Shown here one piece after another: positions 42,976 to 53,451 of a stretch of 64,000 nucleotides of DNA. Source of the stretch: Sorangium aterium (lineage in GTDB: Bacteria > Myxococcota_A > Polyangia > Polyangiales > Polyangiaceae); NCBI RefSeq assembly GCF_028368935.1, contig NZ_JAQNDK010000002.1:1674001-1738000 (forward strand), written 5' to 3'. Below the pieces are notes generated by a model. That model did not search any database. It saw only the letters and a list, made by a program, of their open reading frames with translations, and was not told the origin of the DNA. The position numbers and the translations under genes were made by a program. Each line of letters starts with the position of its first letter. The first letter of the stretch is position 1.

Positions 42976-44505
42976 ATGAGCACACTCTCTCCCCTCCCGC
43001 CTCCTCCCGTCGACCTCGTCCAGCACAGCACCTGGACGTCCATGCACGCGACCGCCGTTCACGTCCTCCCGGGCATGCTCCGCTACCTCGGCGTCGCCGA
43101 GGACGACATCGACGACCTCTCCCAGGAGGTCCTCCTCGGCGCCTACACCAGCCTCCCCCGGTACAACCCGGCCTATCCCGCCGCGGCTTGCGGCTCTGCC
43201 TCACTGCCGCCGGTCGACTCGCCGCTTCTCCACGACATCGTGTCCGCCGTGCCAGGCGCCGCCGCGGACACCGCGCAGGAGAAGCAGGAGCAGGACGACC
43301 CCGCGTCGCTCCCTCCACCGGAGCTGCGCAATCCCCCTCGGCCATCGCGCCCGCACGGCCTCGGCCCGCGCTGGCGTGTCGAGTGCAGCTGGCTCTTCGG
43401 GATCGCCTGGCGAAAGGTCCGGCGCCATCTGGAGCGCACCTACCGGCGCCTCGAGGTGCCGGTGGGCCTTTCAGACGAGGCATGCTTCCAGGGCGCCGAC
43501 GTCGCGCCGAGCAGCGAGCAGCGCATCGCCACGAACCAGCGGATCGCGATCGCGACCCGCCTGCTGGCGACGATCGCGCCCGAACGGCGCGCCATCCTGA
43601 TCATGGCCGACATGGTCGAGATCCCGGTGCGCGAGATCGCGCGCTCCCTCGAGCTCAACGAGAACACCGATTCAAGTCGGCTGCGCCTCGCGCGCGAAGA
43701 CTTTCGCGCCGCCGTGAAGCGCCTGCGCCCCGAGGAGCAACGCGCGCTCCGGTCCGGCCTGCTCATGGTCCCGCTCTTCTCCCTCGCCTCCTCGCGCTCC
43801 GCCGCGTCGCCGGCTGTCCACTCCGGCGCCTCCGCCGTCGTCGAGACGAGCGCGCCCGCGACCCGTCCCGAGTTCCCGAGCGATCTCGGACGCCAGGATC
43901 TCGCTGATAGGCCTGGGCGCGCCGCGCGCCTCGCGCGTCTGCTCGCCCGGTTCGCCCGCCCGGCGCTCGCCCGGTTCATCCTCCCGGCGCTGGCGTGGGC
44001 GACGGCAGGCGTCGGCGGCGCCGCGCTGTTTGCCGCGCTCGCGCCAGCGCCGGCCCTCTGGGCCAACCGCCTGGGCCCGATCGCGACACCGCTCCTCCTC
44101 TCGCGTGCCGTCGGCCTTGATGCGCGGCCGGAGACGGGGCCCGGTGGAAGGCCGCGATCCGAGGCGCCGCGAGCCGATGCGATCTCGGACAAGGAAGCTC
44201 CACCCTCTCGCGCGCCCACGCCCGCGCCGGCGAGCGTCTCCCGCCCGCGCAAACCCGCCGCGCCGGAGCAGCACGCTCCCTCCGACCAGGATCGAGAGCC
44301 GCTCGCCGACGAGCTGCAGCTGCTCGCCGCCGCCAGGCAGGCGCTGCTGCAAGGCGATAGAGCGACCGCGCTGGAGCGCATCGCCGCCCACGAGCGGCGG
44401 TTCCCCGAGGGGCGGCTCAAACTGACGCGCGAGCGGCTGCGATCGAAGGCCGCGGCGGCGCAGGCAGCGCCGGCCGGCAGCGCGGCGGGGCAGACGCTTC
44501 CGTGA
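42976..44505 (+). CDS. ECF-type sigma factor with transmembrane and periplasmic C-terminal extension
   Basis: The protein is 509 aa. Residues about 20-60 resemble sigma region 2 (AEDDIDDLSQEVLLGAYTSL), and about 180-250 region 4 (TIAPERRAILIMADMVEIPV, then REIARSLELNENTDSSRLRL). Between them is a Pro-rich insertion. Unusually, the chain continues about 250 residues beyond region 4: a membrane-like segment around ILPALAWATAGVGGAALFAA (about 335-355), a Pro/Ala linker and a helical module LLAAARQALLQGDRATALER near the end. That layout joins a sigma factor to what is normally a separate membrane-bound partner in myxobacteria. The next gene starts within its stop (GTGA), so they are co-expressed. 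The region 4 NT.KSRL motif is changed to NTDSSRL. Confidence 0.75.
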   Translation: MSTLSPLPPPPVDLVQHSTWTSMHATAVHVLPGMLRYLGVAEDDIDDLSQEVLLGAYTSLPRYNPAYPAAACGSASLPPVDSPLLHDIVSAVPGAAADTAQEKQEQDDPASLPPPELRNPPRPSRPHGLGPRWRVECSWLFGIAWRKVRRHLERTYRRLEVPVGLSDEACFQGADVAPSSEQRIATNQRIAIATRLLATIAPERRAILIMADMVEIPVREIARSLELNENTDSSRLRLAREDFRAAVKRLRPEEQRALRSGLLMVPLFSLASSRSAASPAVHSGASAVVETSAPATRPEFPSDLGRQDLADRPGRAARLARLLARFARPALARFILPALAWATAGVGGAALFAALAPAPALWANRLGPIATPLLLSRAVGLDARPETGPGGRPRSEAPRADAISDKEAPPSRAPTPAPASVSRPRKPAAPEQHAPSDQDREPLADELQLLAAARQALLQGDRATALERIAAHERRFPEGRLKLTRERLRSKAAAAQAAPAGSAAGQTLP

Positions 44506-45641
44506 CCGCGCGGACGAGGCCGATGCGCGGGAGATCTCACGACGAGGGCGCGCGCAGGAAGCGGGCAGCACGCGCAGCGCTCGCCTCGATGGCCGCGGCC
44601 GCGATCTCGGCCGCCGGAGTCGCACCGGTCCGGGCCGAGCCCACGGCCACGCCGCTCCGGGCGCGGCTCGAGTTCATCCGTGGGCCAGGCGCCGAGGATT
44701 GCCCGGACGAGCAGCTGCTGCGCGCGGAGACGGCCCGGGCGATGGGCGGGGTCGACCCCTATGATTCGGAGGCTCCGTTCACGATGACGGCGTCCATCGA
44801 GCGCCGGCGCGGCAAGCTCGCCGCCTCGATGTTCCTCCGCGACGGCGACGGTCACGGACGCTGGTTCGACGGGTTCAGCGCCTACGATGACTGCAAGGTG
44901 CTCGTCACCGCCATGGCCCTGTCCATCGCGGTGCTGCTCGACGACGCCGCCGAGCTCGCCGCACCACCTGGGGTGCCAGTGAAGCCCGCTTCGCCGCCCG
45001 CGCCGCCCGAGGGGCCCTGTTCGCCGGATCGGCCCTGCCCGCCGCAGCCAGCCCATGCGCCGCCGCCACCCCCGGGCACGGCGCCGCCGGTGCGCGCGCC
45101 GCCCCGGAGCAGCGCGTTGCCGCGGATTCCGGCAGGGCGCTTCTCCTGGGTGGCCGGCCTCGGCGCTGTGACGGGCCTCGGGATGACACCAGGCGTTGCC
45201 GGTGGGCCAGCGCTGTCCTTCGGGGCACGCTGGCCGGCGTGGTCCGTTACGCTGGAGGTCCGCGGGCTCGCCTCGCTGTCGGGAAACGTCGAAGCCGTCG
45301 GCATGTCGGTCTCCACCCTCACGACGGATGTCGTCTTCTGTCTCGACCGCCGCAGCCTGTTCGCGTGCGGCCTCGCCGAGCTCGGCATACTCCATGCGGC
45401 TCCCAACGTTCCGTTAAACGCGACATCACGGCTGAATCTCCACAGCGGATTCGGTGCACGGGCGGGTATCGAGTGGCCTCTGTCAGAAAATTTATCGGCC
45501 CGAGCACACGCGGATGTCGTTCATCCTGTGGCCGGAGCCGCCATTCTTCGCCACCCAGGCGCTCCTGAGCCCGAGCGCCCCGTCTGGCGCGCGCCTGCTC
45601 TCGCCGTGGCACTCGGCATCGGTTTACAAGCGCGCTTCTGA
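44502..45641 (+). CDS. Secreted envelope protein of unknown function, coupled to the sigma factor
   Basis: This 379-aa protein starts at GTG 44502 inside the stop of the sigma gene. A signal peptide (AALASMAAAAISAAGVAPVR, cleaved near VRAE) leads to a small domain with one Cys pair (EDCPDEQLLR ... YDDCKVLVTAM), then a Pro-rich linker (about 145-205). The rest is a beta-rich C-terminal region with alternating hydrophobic strands (FSWVAGLGAVTGLGM, SFGARWPAWSVTLEVRG) ending in a terminal aromatic (GIGLQARF), as in outer-membrane beta-barrels. I know of similar sigma-plus-barrel pairs only as uncharacterised myxobacterial genes. It may be the surface output of the sigma factor or part of its signal path. 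Confidence 0.7.
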   Translation: MTARTRPMRGRSHDEGARRKRAARAALASMAAAAISAAGVAPVRAEPTATPLRARLEFIRGPGAEDCPDEQLLRAETARAMGGVDPYDSEAPFTMTASIERRRGKLAASMFLRDGDGHGRWFDGFSAYDDCKVLVTAMALSIAVLLDDAAELAAPPGVPVKPASPPAPPEGPCSPDRPCPPQPAHAPPPPPGTAPPVRAPPRSSALPRIPAGRFSWVAGLGAVTGLGMTPGVAGGPALSFGARWPAWSVTLEVRGLASLSGNVEAVGMSVSTLTTDVVFCLDRRSLFACGLAELGILHAAPNVPLNATSRLNLHSGFGARAGIEWPLSENLSARAHADVVHPVAGAAILRHPGAPEPERPVWRAPALAVALGIGLQARF

Positions 45642-45789
45642 GGGTGATTCGATAGTGAGCGCGGCAAAACGCTTCGGCAGATTGGCGCGGAAAGAGAAAT
45701 TCCTCTCGCTTCATGGAATGGTGTTCATGAAAGTCGTCGTACGTCATTCGCCTTGCGCTGAAGAACGGCGCTCAAGTAAGGTTTCAGCT

Positions 45790-46932
45790 ATGCGCACGGC
45801 ACGATTCGTCCTTCCAGGGCTGCTGCTCATCGCTGGCTGCGATCAGGAGCCCATCATCATCACGGGGCCCTGTACACCCGAAGAGATCAGACTGGGTTAT
45901 TGCTCGGGGGTTGGCGCCGGCGGTGAGGGCGGTGCTGGCGGCCAAGGCGGCGCCGGTGGTGAGGCCGGCGCCGGTGGCGAGGCCAGCGTCAGCGGCCAGG
46001 GCGGCTCCGGCGGCGACATGCACAGCTCGCTGTGCTCCGGCCAGTGCGCCCCGCCCGCGCCGCTCGGCTGGTTCGGCCCTGCGCTGCTCTGGTTCGGGCC
46101 GACCGAGGCTGTCCCGGACTGCCCCGCCGACGCGCCGACGCTCGGCTACGAAGGCTTCGCCGATCTCCAGCAGCCGCCGATGGACTGCGCGCTCTGCGCG
46201 TGCGACCCGCCCGAGGCCTCCTGCGCGCTCCCCACCGGCTGGGCCGCATCCTCGTCCGTGTCGTGCCCAGGCGACGAGCCGGGCACCGTGATGACCTCCT
46301 TCGCTGCGCCCGACGGCTGGGACGGCGCGTGCACCGCGGCGAACCCGATCCCCGAAGATCAGCTCTGCGACGGCGAGCCCTGCGTGCAGTCGCTCACGAT
46401 CGCGGCGCCCTCGGTTGCGACCGGCGCGTGTACGCCGCGCATCGACGCCCCGCCGCCGGTCCCCAGGGCCGATCCTTGGGCGACGCGGGCCAGGGCGTGC
46501 CTCCCTGGCGCGTACACCGCGTGCGAGGACGCGACGACGTGCTTGCCTGCGGCGCCGTCCGGCTTCCTGACCTGCATCTACCACGAGGGCGACGACGCCA
46601 GCTGTCCGGAGGGGTACGCCGTCAGGCACGTCTTCTTCGAGGACGTGATCGACGGCCGCGAGTGCACCCCCTGCGGCTGCGGCGATCCGACCGGCGCCTC
46701 GTGCACCCTCATGGCGTCCGTGTACCGCGACGCCGCCTGCACGGACCTGCTCGCGTCGAACCTCGTCAGCTCCAGTGTCCCGTTCTGCGTCGTGACACCT
46801 CCCGGCGTCGGCCTGGGGAGCAAGTCGGCCGTGATCGCGGATGTCGAGCCGGGCGCGTGCGCGCCGCACGGCGGGGAGCCCGTGGGCGAGCTCCAGGCGA
46901 GCGCGCCCTCCACCTTCTGCTGCATGGCCTGA
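45790..46932 (+). CDS. Cys-rich lipoprotein with Gly-rich linker, unknown function
   Basis: The protein is 380 aa. The signal peptide ends with LLLIAGC (lipobox Cys about 16), a GAGGEGGAGGQGG-type linker covers about 41-75, and the large C-terminal part holds about two dozen Cys in short loops (ALCACDPPEASC, TPCGCGDPTGASC), so it must be disulfide-rich and extracytoplasmic. No enzyme motif was found. Start ATG 45790 was chosen because the signal peptide begins there; the frame is open upstream to 45454. The preceding 148 nt are less GC-rich and probably hold its promoter. Confidence 0.75.
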   Translation: MRTARFVLPGLLLIAGCDQEPIIITGPCTPEEIRLGYCSGVGAGGEGGAGGQGGAGGEAGAGGEASVSGQGGSGGDMHSSLCSGQCAPPAPLGWFGPALLWFGPTEAVPDCPADAPTLGYEGFADLQQPPMDCALCACDPPEASCALPTGWAASSSVSCPGDEPGTVMTSFAAPDGWDGACTAANPIPEDQLCDGEPCVQSLTIAAPSVATGACTPRIDAPPPVPRADPWATRARACLPGAYTACEDATTCLPAAPSGFLTCIYHEGDDASCPEGYAVRHVFFEDVIDGRECTPCGCGDPTGASCTLMASVYRDAACTDLLASNLVSSSVPFCVVTPPGVGLGSKSAVIADVEPGACAPHGGEPVGELQASAPSTFCCMA

Positions 46933-47017
46933 CTGGCTTCCTCCCGGAAGCCCTCTCGCAAGAGCGCATTGCACCGCCGCCCTCGCCGTCCGTCGGCGCA
47001 TCGCCCCCGCCGCGCAC

Positions 47018-47057
47018 CGCGTCAGCCGCGCCGTGAATGTCGTCCCTCGCGCTGCAT
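47018..47057 (-). repeat. Fragment resembling the 3' end of the neighbouring histidine kinase gene
   Basis: The 40 nt at 47018-47057 match 48251-48290 at about 35 positions. On the minus strand both read (A/E)RGTTFTARL, the G2-box and last beta strand of the kinase ATPase domain. The gene at 47114-48145 lies between the two copies. Confidence 0.65.
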
Positions 47058-47113
47058 TGAAAGGCCATGAATTACAATTTCAGGTACTGCTGCAAGTGTG
47101 GGCTCTGTTGAGC

Positions 47114-48145
47114 ATGGCGAGCATCGTTGAACTTGGCGGGGCTACTCACGTTGCTTTCGATGGGCTCACCACCGAGCGGCTGTTGCAGCTTGGTGCGACG
47201 CATGTCGTGTGCGCCTCCGACCGTCTTGTCATCGGTCCGAGCCGTCGGGATGCTCTGGAACATGCGCGGGCGCGTCGTGCGTGGTGGAATTCGACCGAGG
47301 AATGGGACAAGCTCTATTCGTCGGATGCCCACTGGGAGCCTCCCGTCGCCTTGTGGGTGTCGGCGAGCCTTCACGAGCGGGTGAACCTCTGGAGGACTTG
47401 CAGCTGGTTGCGCCATCTCGGGTTCGCGCATCACGACATCTTCGTTCTCGATTTCGAGCCTGTTTCACCGTCGAGAGCAGCGAGCCGTGAGGTGTTGGTT
47501 CGTCCGTTTACCTGCTCCGAGTCAGTGTCCGATCATGCGGACGAGATCCTTCTGGACCGCCTTGGTAAGGCGCGGCCCTGGTCGGGGGAACGCTACGAAC
47601 ATGCCATTCGCCTCTGGGACAGCTACGTCGACGAGAACCCCTTGTCGTTCGCAGAGAGCTGCAGGGCTGGCGTCGAAGGGTTTCCGGAGCTTGCCCCCCT
47701 GTGGGCGTTCCTCTCCTGCTTCTTTCCGAGAAGGACCGCAGAGGGAGACCTGCGCTTGAGTCGATTCGACGAGATCATTCTCTCTCGGCTGTCGACTGAG
47801 TGGCAAACTCCGGCGGGCGTGGCCGCGCAGAAGTCGGAGACGCTGGTAGACATGTGGCATCTCCTTTTCTGTACAGGCGACCTGTTCCTGCCACGCCGGC
47901 TGGAGCACTGGGCAAACCACGATTCGAGCGCGGTCGTGGAACGCGCGCCTGGTCCAAAACCGCCCAATGCTGGCTACCCCATGCTCTCGGAGGTGTATCG
48001 CCTCACGGAACGTGGGATGCGGCTACGGGATAAGGGACTCGAGCAGCTGACGGATGCGCCAAGCCTGCCAATCGCCGGGACCGAGGCGTACTCGGCTTCC
48101 GCCCCCTGGGTGCTGCTCGACGATGGACGGCTCGCTCGACTGTAA
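47114..48145 (+). CDS. Protein of unknown function (faintly DUF1835-like), possibly acquired
   Basis: This 343-aa protein starts at ATG 47114 (a GTG 18 nt further upstream is an alternative; no good SD for either). The start, ASIVELGGATHVAFDGLTT, and the end, YRLTERGMRLRDKGLEQLTD followed by SASAPWVLLDDGRLARL, recall the layout of DUF1835/DUF3658 proteins, which open with a nucleotide-like fold and end in 'LT..G...l', but the match is loose. There is no signal peptide. Its codon use is less G/C-extreme than that of the flanking genes, and it is bracketed by two copies of a histidine kinase 3' fragment, both signs of transfer or local rearrangement. Confidence 0.65.
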   Translation: MASIVELGGATHVAFDGLTTERLLQLGATHVVCASDRLVIGPSRRDALEHARARRAWWNSTEEWDKLYSSDAHWEPPVALWVSASLHERVNLWRTCSWLRHLGFAHHDIFVLDFEPVSPSRAASREVLVRPFTCSESVSDHADEILLDRLGKARPWSGERYEHAIRLWDSYVDENPLSFAESCRAGVEGFPELAPLWAFLSCFFPRRTAEGDLRLSRFDEIILSRLSTEWQTPAGVAAQKSETLVDMWHLLFCTGDLFLPRRLEHWANHDSSAVVERAPGPKPPNAGYPMLSEVYRLTERGMRLRDKGLEQLTDAPSLPIAGTEAYSASAPWVLLDDGRLARL

Positions 48146-48225
48146 GAGCTAACGTGATCCGCACGGCGGGATCACTGTGGCCGCCTCACGCCACGGGATC
48201 CCATGTGCGCCGCTGCCCCCACCTA

Positions 48226-49779
48226 TCAGCCCCTCGCCGCCGCCCCCCTCCGCGGCAGCCGCGCCGTGAACGTCGTCCCCCGCTCCGCATGGCTCGCCAC
48301 CTCGATCGCCCCGCCGTGCGCCCGCACGATCTGGTGCGCGATGAACAGCCCGAGCCCTAGCCCCCGCCCCGCGCTCGCTCGCCCCTCCGCGGGCGACGCC
48401 TGCTGCCAGGGCTCGAACAGCGTCCCGAGCCGCTCCGGCGCGATCGCCGGGCCCTTGTTGTGCACCTCGATCAGCACGTCTCCCCCGCGCGGCCGGATCG
48501 CCACCCGCACGGCGCTCCCGGGCTCGGCGTGGTCGGCCGCGTTCTGCACGAGGTTCGTCACCATCTGGGCGATCCGCTCGGGATCCCACAGCCCCGCGCC
48601 GCTCCCCCGCAGATCGAGCCGGATCGGCACCCCCGCGTGCGTCGCCCGGAGCTCGTCGATCGCCCCCTTGCACAGGACATGGAGGTTCCCCGGCCTCCGC
48701 GCGATCGGGATGCTGTCGCCGAAGCAGCTCCTGGTCAGATCGAGCAGGTCCTCGATCGTCCGCGCCATGCGGCGCGCGCTCGCCGCGATCCCCTCGACGC
48801 TCGTCGCCTGGCGCGGCGTCAGGTTGCCGTGGCGCACCAGCGTGCTCGACGCCAGCGTGACCGCCGTGAGCGGCGTGCGCAGGTAATGGCTGAGCGCGGC
48901 CAGGAATCGATCGCGAAACGCGAGATCGTCCAGCCGCGCAGCCTCCGCCCGCTTGCGATCGGAGATGTCGATCGCCGTGCCGATCATCCGGACGCTGCGC
49001 CCGGTCGCGTCGAAGAAGGTTCGCCCCTGCACGCAGACCCAGCGCTCGATCCGGTCGCGGAGCCCCACGAGGCGGTACTCGATGCTGTACTCGCCGCCGC
49101 TCTCCGGGGCCTGCGAGCGCCGCACGGCCTCCTGCACGCGCGCGCGATCGTCGGGGTGGATCGCCGAAAGGAAGAGCTCGTAATCGACGTCCGACGCCGG
49201 CTCCAGCCCGCACACCTCCCGGCAGCGGTCGTCCCAGCGCAGCTGGCCGGTCACCGTGTCGTAATCCCAGATGCCGACGCCGCCCGCCTGCGTCGCGAGC
49301 CGCAGGCGCGCGCCGCTGTCCTCGAGCGCGGCGCGCGTCGCTCGCTCGATCTCGAGGGCGCTCGTCCACATGCTCGCGTCCACCACCGCGTGGAGGACCT
49401 GCGTTTCCCCCACCCCGAGCGCGATGCCCTGGGCGACGCACTCCTCGATCAGCGCAGCCCGGAGGTGCGATAGCTCCCGCAGCGCCGCCGCGATGCAGCG
49501 GCCCCGCGTGACGCAGCGGCGCGCGTGGTCCTCGACCCGCTCGTAGGCGCCGCGGAGCGCCGCGTCCTCGCCGGCGAGCCGGCTCGCAGCGAGCGCCTCG
49601 ATGAGGTGCTCGAGCAGCGCCGGCACCGCGTCGACGAGCATCGGGCGCTCGCCCCGCAGTGGCGCCGGCGCCCTGGGATCGTCGAGCACCCGGCGCGTCC
49701 AGCGATCGAGCACGTCGCGCTTGCAGCTGCGGAGCCGGGAGGCAGCGGAGGTCTTTGCTAGCGGGCCGGCGTCATCCAT
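48226..49779 (-). CDS. PAS-containing sensor histidine kinase
   Basis: The protein is about 517 aa from ATG 49779; a GTG at 49878 would add 33 unconserved residues. An N-terminal RsbRD_N-like helical domain (CKRDVLDRWTRRVLDD to SHLRAALIEE) is followed by a PAS/PAC domain (GGVGIWDYDTVTGQLRWDDR ... GTAIDISDRK), a HisKA helix with H-box FLAALSHYLRTPLTAV, and an HATPase with N-box MVTNLVQNAADHA, G1 (HNKGPAI) and G2 (GRGLGLGLFIAHQIVRAHGG). The H-box has SHYLRTP instead of SHELRTP, so the acidic residue after the phospho-His is replaced, but it is otherwise complete. No membrane helix and no adjacent response regulator are present: a soluble orphan kinase. Confidence 0.88.
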   Translation of the reverse strand: MDDAGPLAKTSAASRLRSCKRDVLDRWTRRVLDDPRAPAPLRGERPMLVDAVPALLEHLIEALAASRLAGEDAALRGAYERVEDHARRCVTRGRCIAAALRELSHLRAALIEECVAQGIALGVGETQVLHAVVDASMWTSALEIERATRAALEDSGARLRLATQAGGVGIWDYDTVTGQLRWDDRCREVCGLEPASDVDYELFLSAIHPDDRARVQEAVRRSQAPESGGEYSIEYRLVGLRDRIERWVCVQGRTFFDATGRSVRMIGTAIDISDRKRAEAARLDDLAFRDRFLAALSHYLRTPLTAVTLASSTLVRHGNLTPRQATSVEGIAASARRMARTIEDLLDLTRSCFGDSIPIARRPGNLHVLCKGAIDELRATHAGVPIRLDLRGSGAGLWDPERIAQMVTNLVQNAADHAEPGSAVRVAIRPRGGDVLIEVHNKGPAIAPERLGTLFEPWQQASPAEGRASAGRGLGLGLFIAHQIVRAHGGAIEVASHAERGTTFTARLPRRGAAARG

Positions 49780-49989
49780 CGACACAAAGCGAGCGCTCGC
49801 CGGCGCGGATGTCACGTGAGGACACCCCCTGATTGGCGCGTAAGTGACCGTCACCGGGCCCGGGCCCGACGTCTCCACCCTCGGCCACCGGGCCTGATCT
49901 CTCTGCCTCGGCCACCGGGCCCGGCGCCTCCGCCCTCGGCCCGCCGGCTCTTCGGTCCCCGGCCGATCCGCGTCTGCCGCGACTCGGCG

Positions 49990-51066
49990 CTAGAACGCGC
50001 CCAGCACCCCGACCCCGCCGCCCTCCGGGCCGATGAGCGGCACGATGCGCGCGTGCACCCGCGCCGGCGAGCCGTGCCGTGCCGCCGCGGCGCTCGCGCC
50101 CTCCGCCCTCGATGAGCCCGAGGTCAGCACGAGGACCGCCCCCGCGGCGAGCGCGGCGACGCCCACGCCGACGCCGATCGTGGACACGAGCGCCTTGGTC
50201 TCCGCCGCGTTGATCTCCTTGCGACCTTCCGGCGTACACAGCTTCTCCGGACAGAGCGCTTCGTCCTTTTCCGCGTCGCTCGCCTGCCCCGCGGCGAGGA
50301 TGCCGAACACGGCGCCTACGCCGAGCACCGCCGCGCCGGCGCCCCCGATCACGAAGCCCGCTGTCTGCAGGCTGCCCCCGCCGCTCCGGCCGCCGGCGCC
50401 GCCGCTGGCCGGCGGAGCCTGCGGCCCGGCGGGCTTGCTCGTGGTCGCCACCGGCAGGAGCTTCGGGATGGCGATCGCCTTCAGATCGGCGCTCTCGCCG
50501 ACCTGGACGGTCGTCGACCAGACCGTGTAGCCGCTCGCCGTCGCCTCGACCTCGTGCGCCCCAGGATCGATCGGGATCGGCGTGCCGAGCGCGGCCGCGG
50601 GGATGTCGCCGCCGTCGACGCGGACCAGCAGGCCGGGCGTGTTCTCCGCGTTGAGCTGGATCTTCGAGAGCCTCGGCTCCAGCGCGTCGATGTGCTCCTG
50701 CGCGAACGCCTCGCGCGCGGCGTTGCCCTCCTTCTTCGAGGCGAAGAGCGCCTCCTTGAACTGCCCCCACGCCGTCGCCGTCCTGCCGAGCCCCTCGTTG
50801 CACAGGGCCAGGTTGAGCAGCGTCCCCGTCCCGGGCCGCAGGCGCTGGCTCTCGGCCAGCTTGGGGCACGCCTGCGCGTACGACTTCGCCTCCATCAGGC
50901 GGCGCCCCTCCTCGAACAACGTCTGGGCGAGCGTCGGATCGCCGCCCGCGGCCTGCGCGGCGGCGCTCGAGGGCGCGAGCAGGGCGGCCGAGCCGAGCAC
51001 GACCGCGGCGAGGGCGAGGCGGGCGCGACGGAGCGCGCGGGGGGCATGGACTGTCGAGGGGATCAT
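49990..51066 (-). CDS. Secreted TPR / PEGA-like protein linked to the Ser/Thr kinase
   Basis: This 358-aa protein begins with a signal peptide ending in SSAAAQA. It is followed by a TPR-like segment (TLAQTLFEEGRRLMEAKSYA, QRLRPGTGTLLNLALCNEGL), a PEGA-type beta module (GLLVRVDGGDIP ... PIDPGAHEVEATASGYTVWS), a Gly/Ser linker and a strongly hydrophobic double segment (AGFVIGGAGAAVLGVGAVFG and IGVGVGVAALAAGAVLVL). Such proteins regularly accompany Hanks-type kinases in Sorangium-like genomes and are taken to be envelope partners. It starts at ATG 51066, just 10 nt after the kinase stop on the same strand, so the two form an operon. Confidence 0.8.
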   Translation of the reverse strand: MIPSTVHAPRALRRARLALAAVVLGSAALLAPSSAAAQAAGGDPTLAQTLFEEGRRLMEAKSYAQACPKLAESQRLRPGTGTLLNLALCNEGLGRTATAWGQFKEALFASKKEGNAAREAFAQEHIDALEPRLSKIQLNAENTPGLLVRVDGGDIPAAALGTPIPIDPGAHEVEATASGYTVWSTTVQVGESADLKAIAIPKLLPVATTSKPAGPQAPPASGGAGGRSGGGSLQTAGFVIGGAGAAVLGVGAVFGILAAGQASDAEKDEALCPEKLCTPEGRKEINAAETKALVSTIGVGVGVAALAAGAVLVLTSGSSRAEGASAAAARHGSPARVHARIVPLIGPEGGGVGVLGAF

Positions 51067-51076
51067 GGCTGTGGGC

Positions 51077-52993
<1,917 letters not shown>

Positions 52994-53451
52994 AGCGGGC
53001 GATGATCACCGCTTCGCCCTCGGACGGCAAGGGCGGGCGGCGCCGGTGTCGGGGCGCGGCGCGGCGGGGGGGACAGAACGGCGCCAAAGGCCGCGTAACA
53101 CGCGGTTTTTGTGCCGCCGCACGGTCGCTTCGTCACGCGGCTCGCGCCGTCGCGAGGCCGCGTTGGCGTGCGGTCGCTCCATCACACGCCCGCGTCGCTG
53201 CGCGGTCGCGTTGCATCGCGCTCTCCGTCAGACGCTCGTGTCGTCGCGTCCGCGCGCTGCGCCGCGCTCGCGTCCGCGCACCGCCACGCGCTCGCGCCGC
53301 CACACGCTCGCGCCCACGCGCCGCCACGCGGTCGATCCCTGGCCGAATCGTCCTCGAAACGATCGCGCAGCGCGCCTCACGCGCGTCACGGAAGGCGAGA
53401 CGCAACGGGGCACTTCTGGTTGGATAGGGCCACCCCCGGAGACAAACCACC
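52994..53451. other. Divergent intergenic region with degenerate GC-rich repeats
   Basis: The 458 nt contain many imperfect copies of a CGCCACGCGCTCGC-like unit (about 53270-53340) and related CGTCGC/GCGGTCGC words further left. The frames across it are Arg/Ala-rich nonsense. No gene was found; promoters for the kinase and the transglutaminase must lie here but could not be pinned down. Confidence 0.4.

Noticed and set aside
53200-53400. Possible CRISPR-like or satellite array in the kinase-transglutaminase intergenic region
   Set aside because: The CGCCACGCGCTCGC-like units are imperfect and irregularly spaced without spacers.
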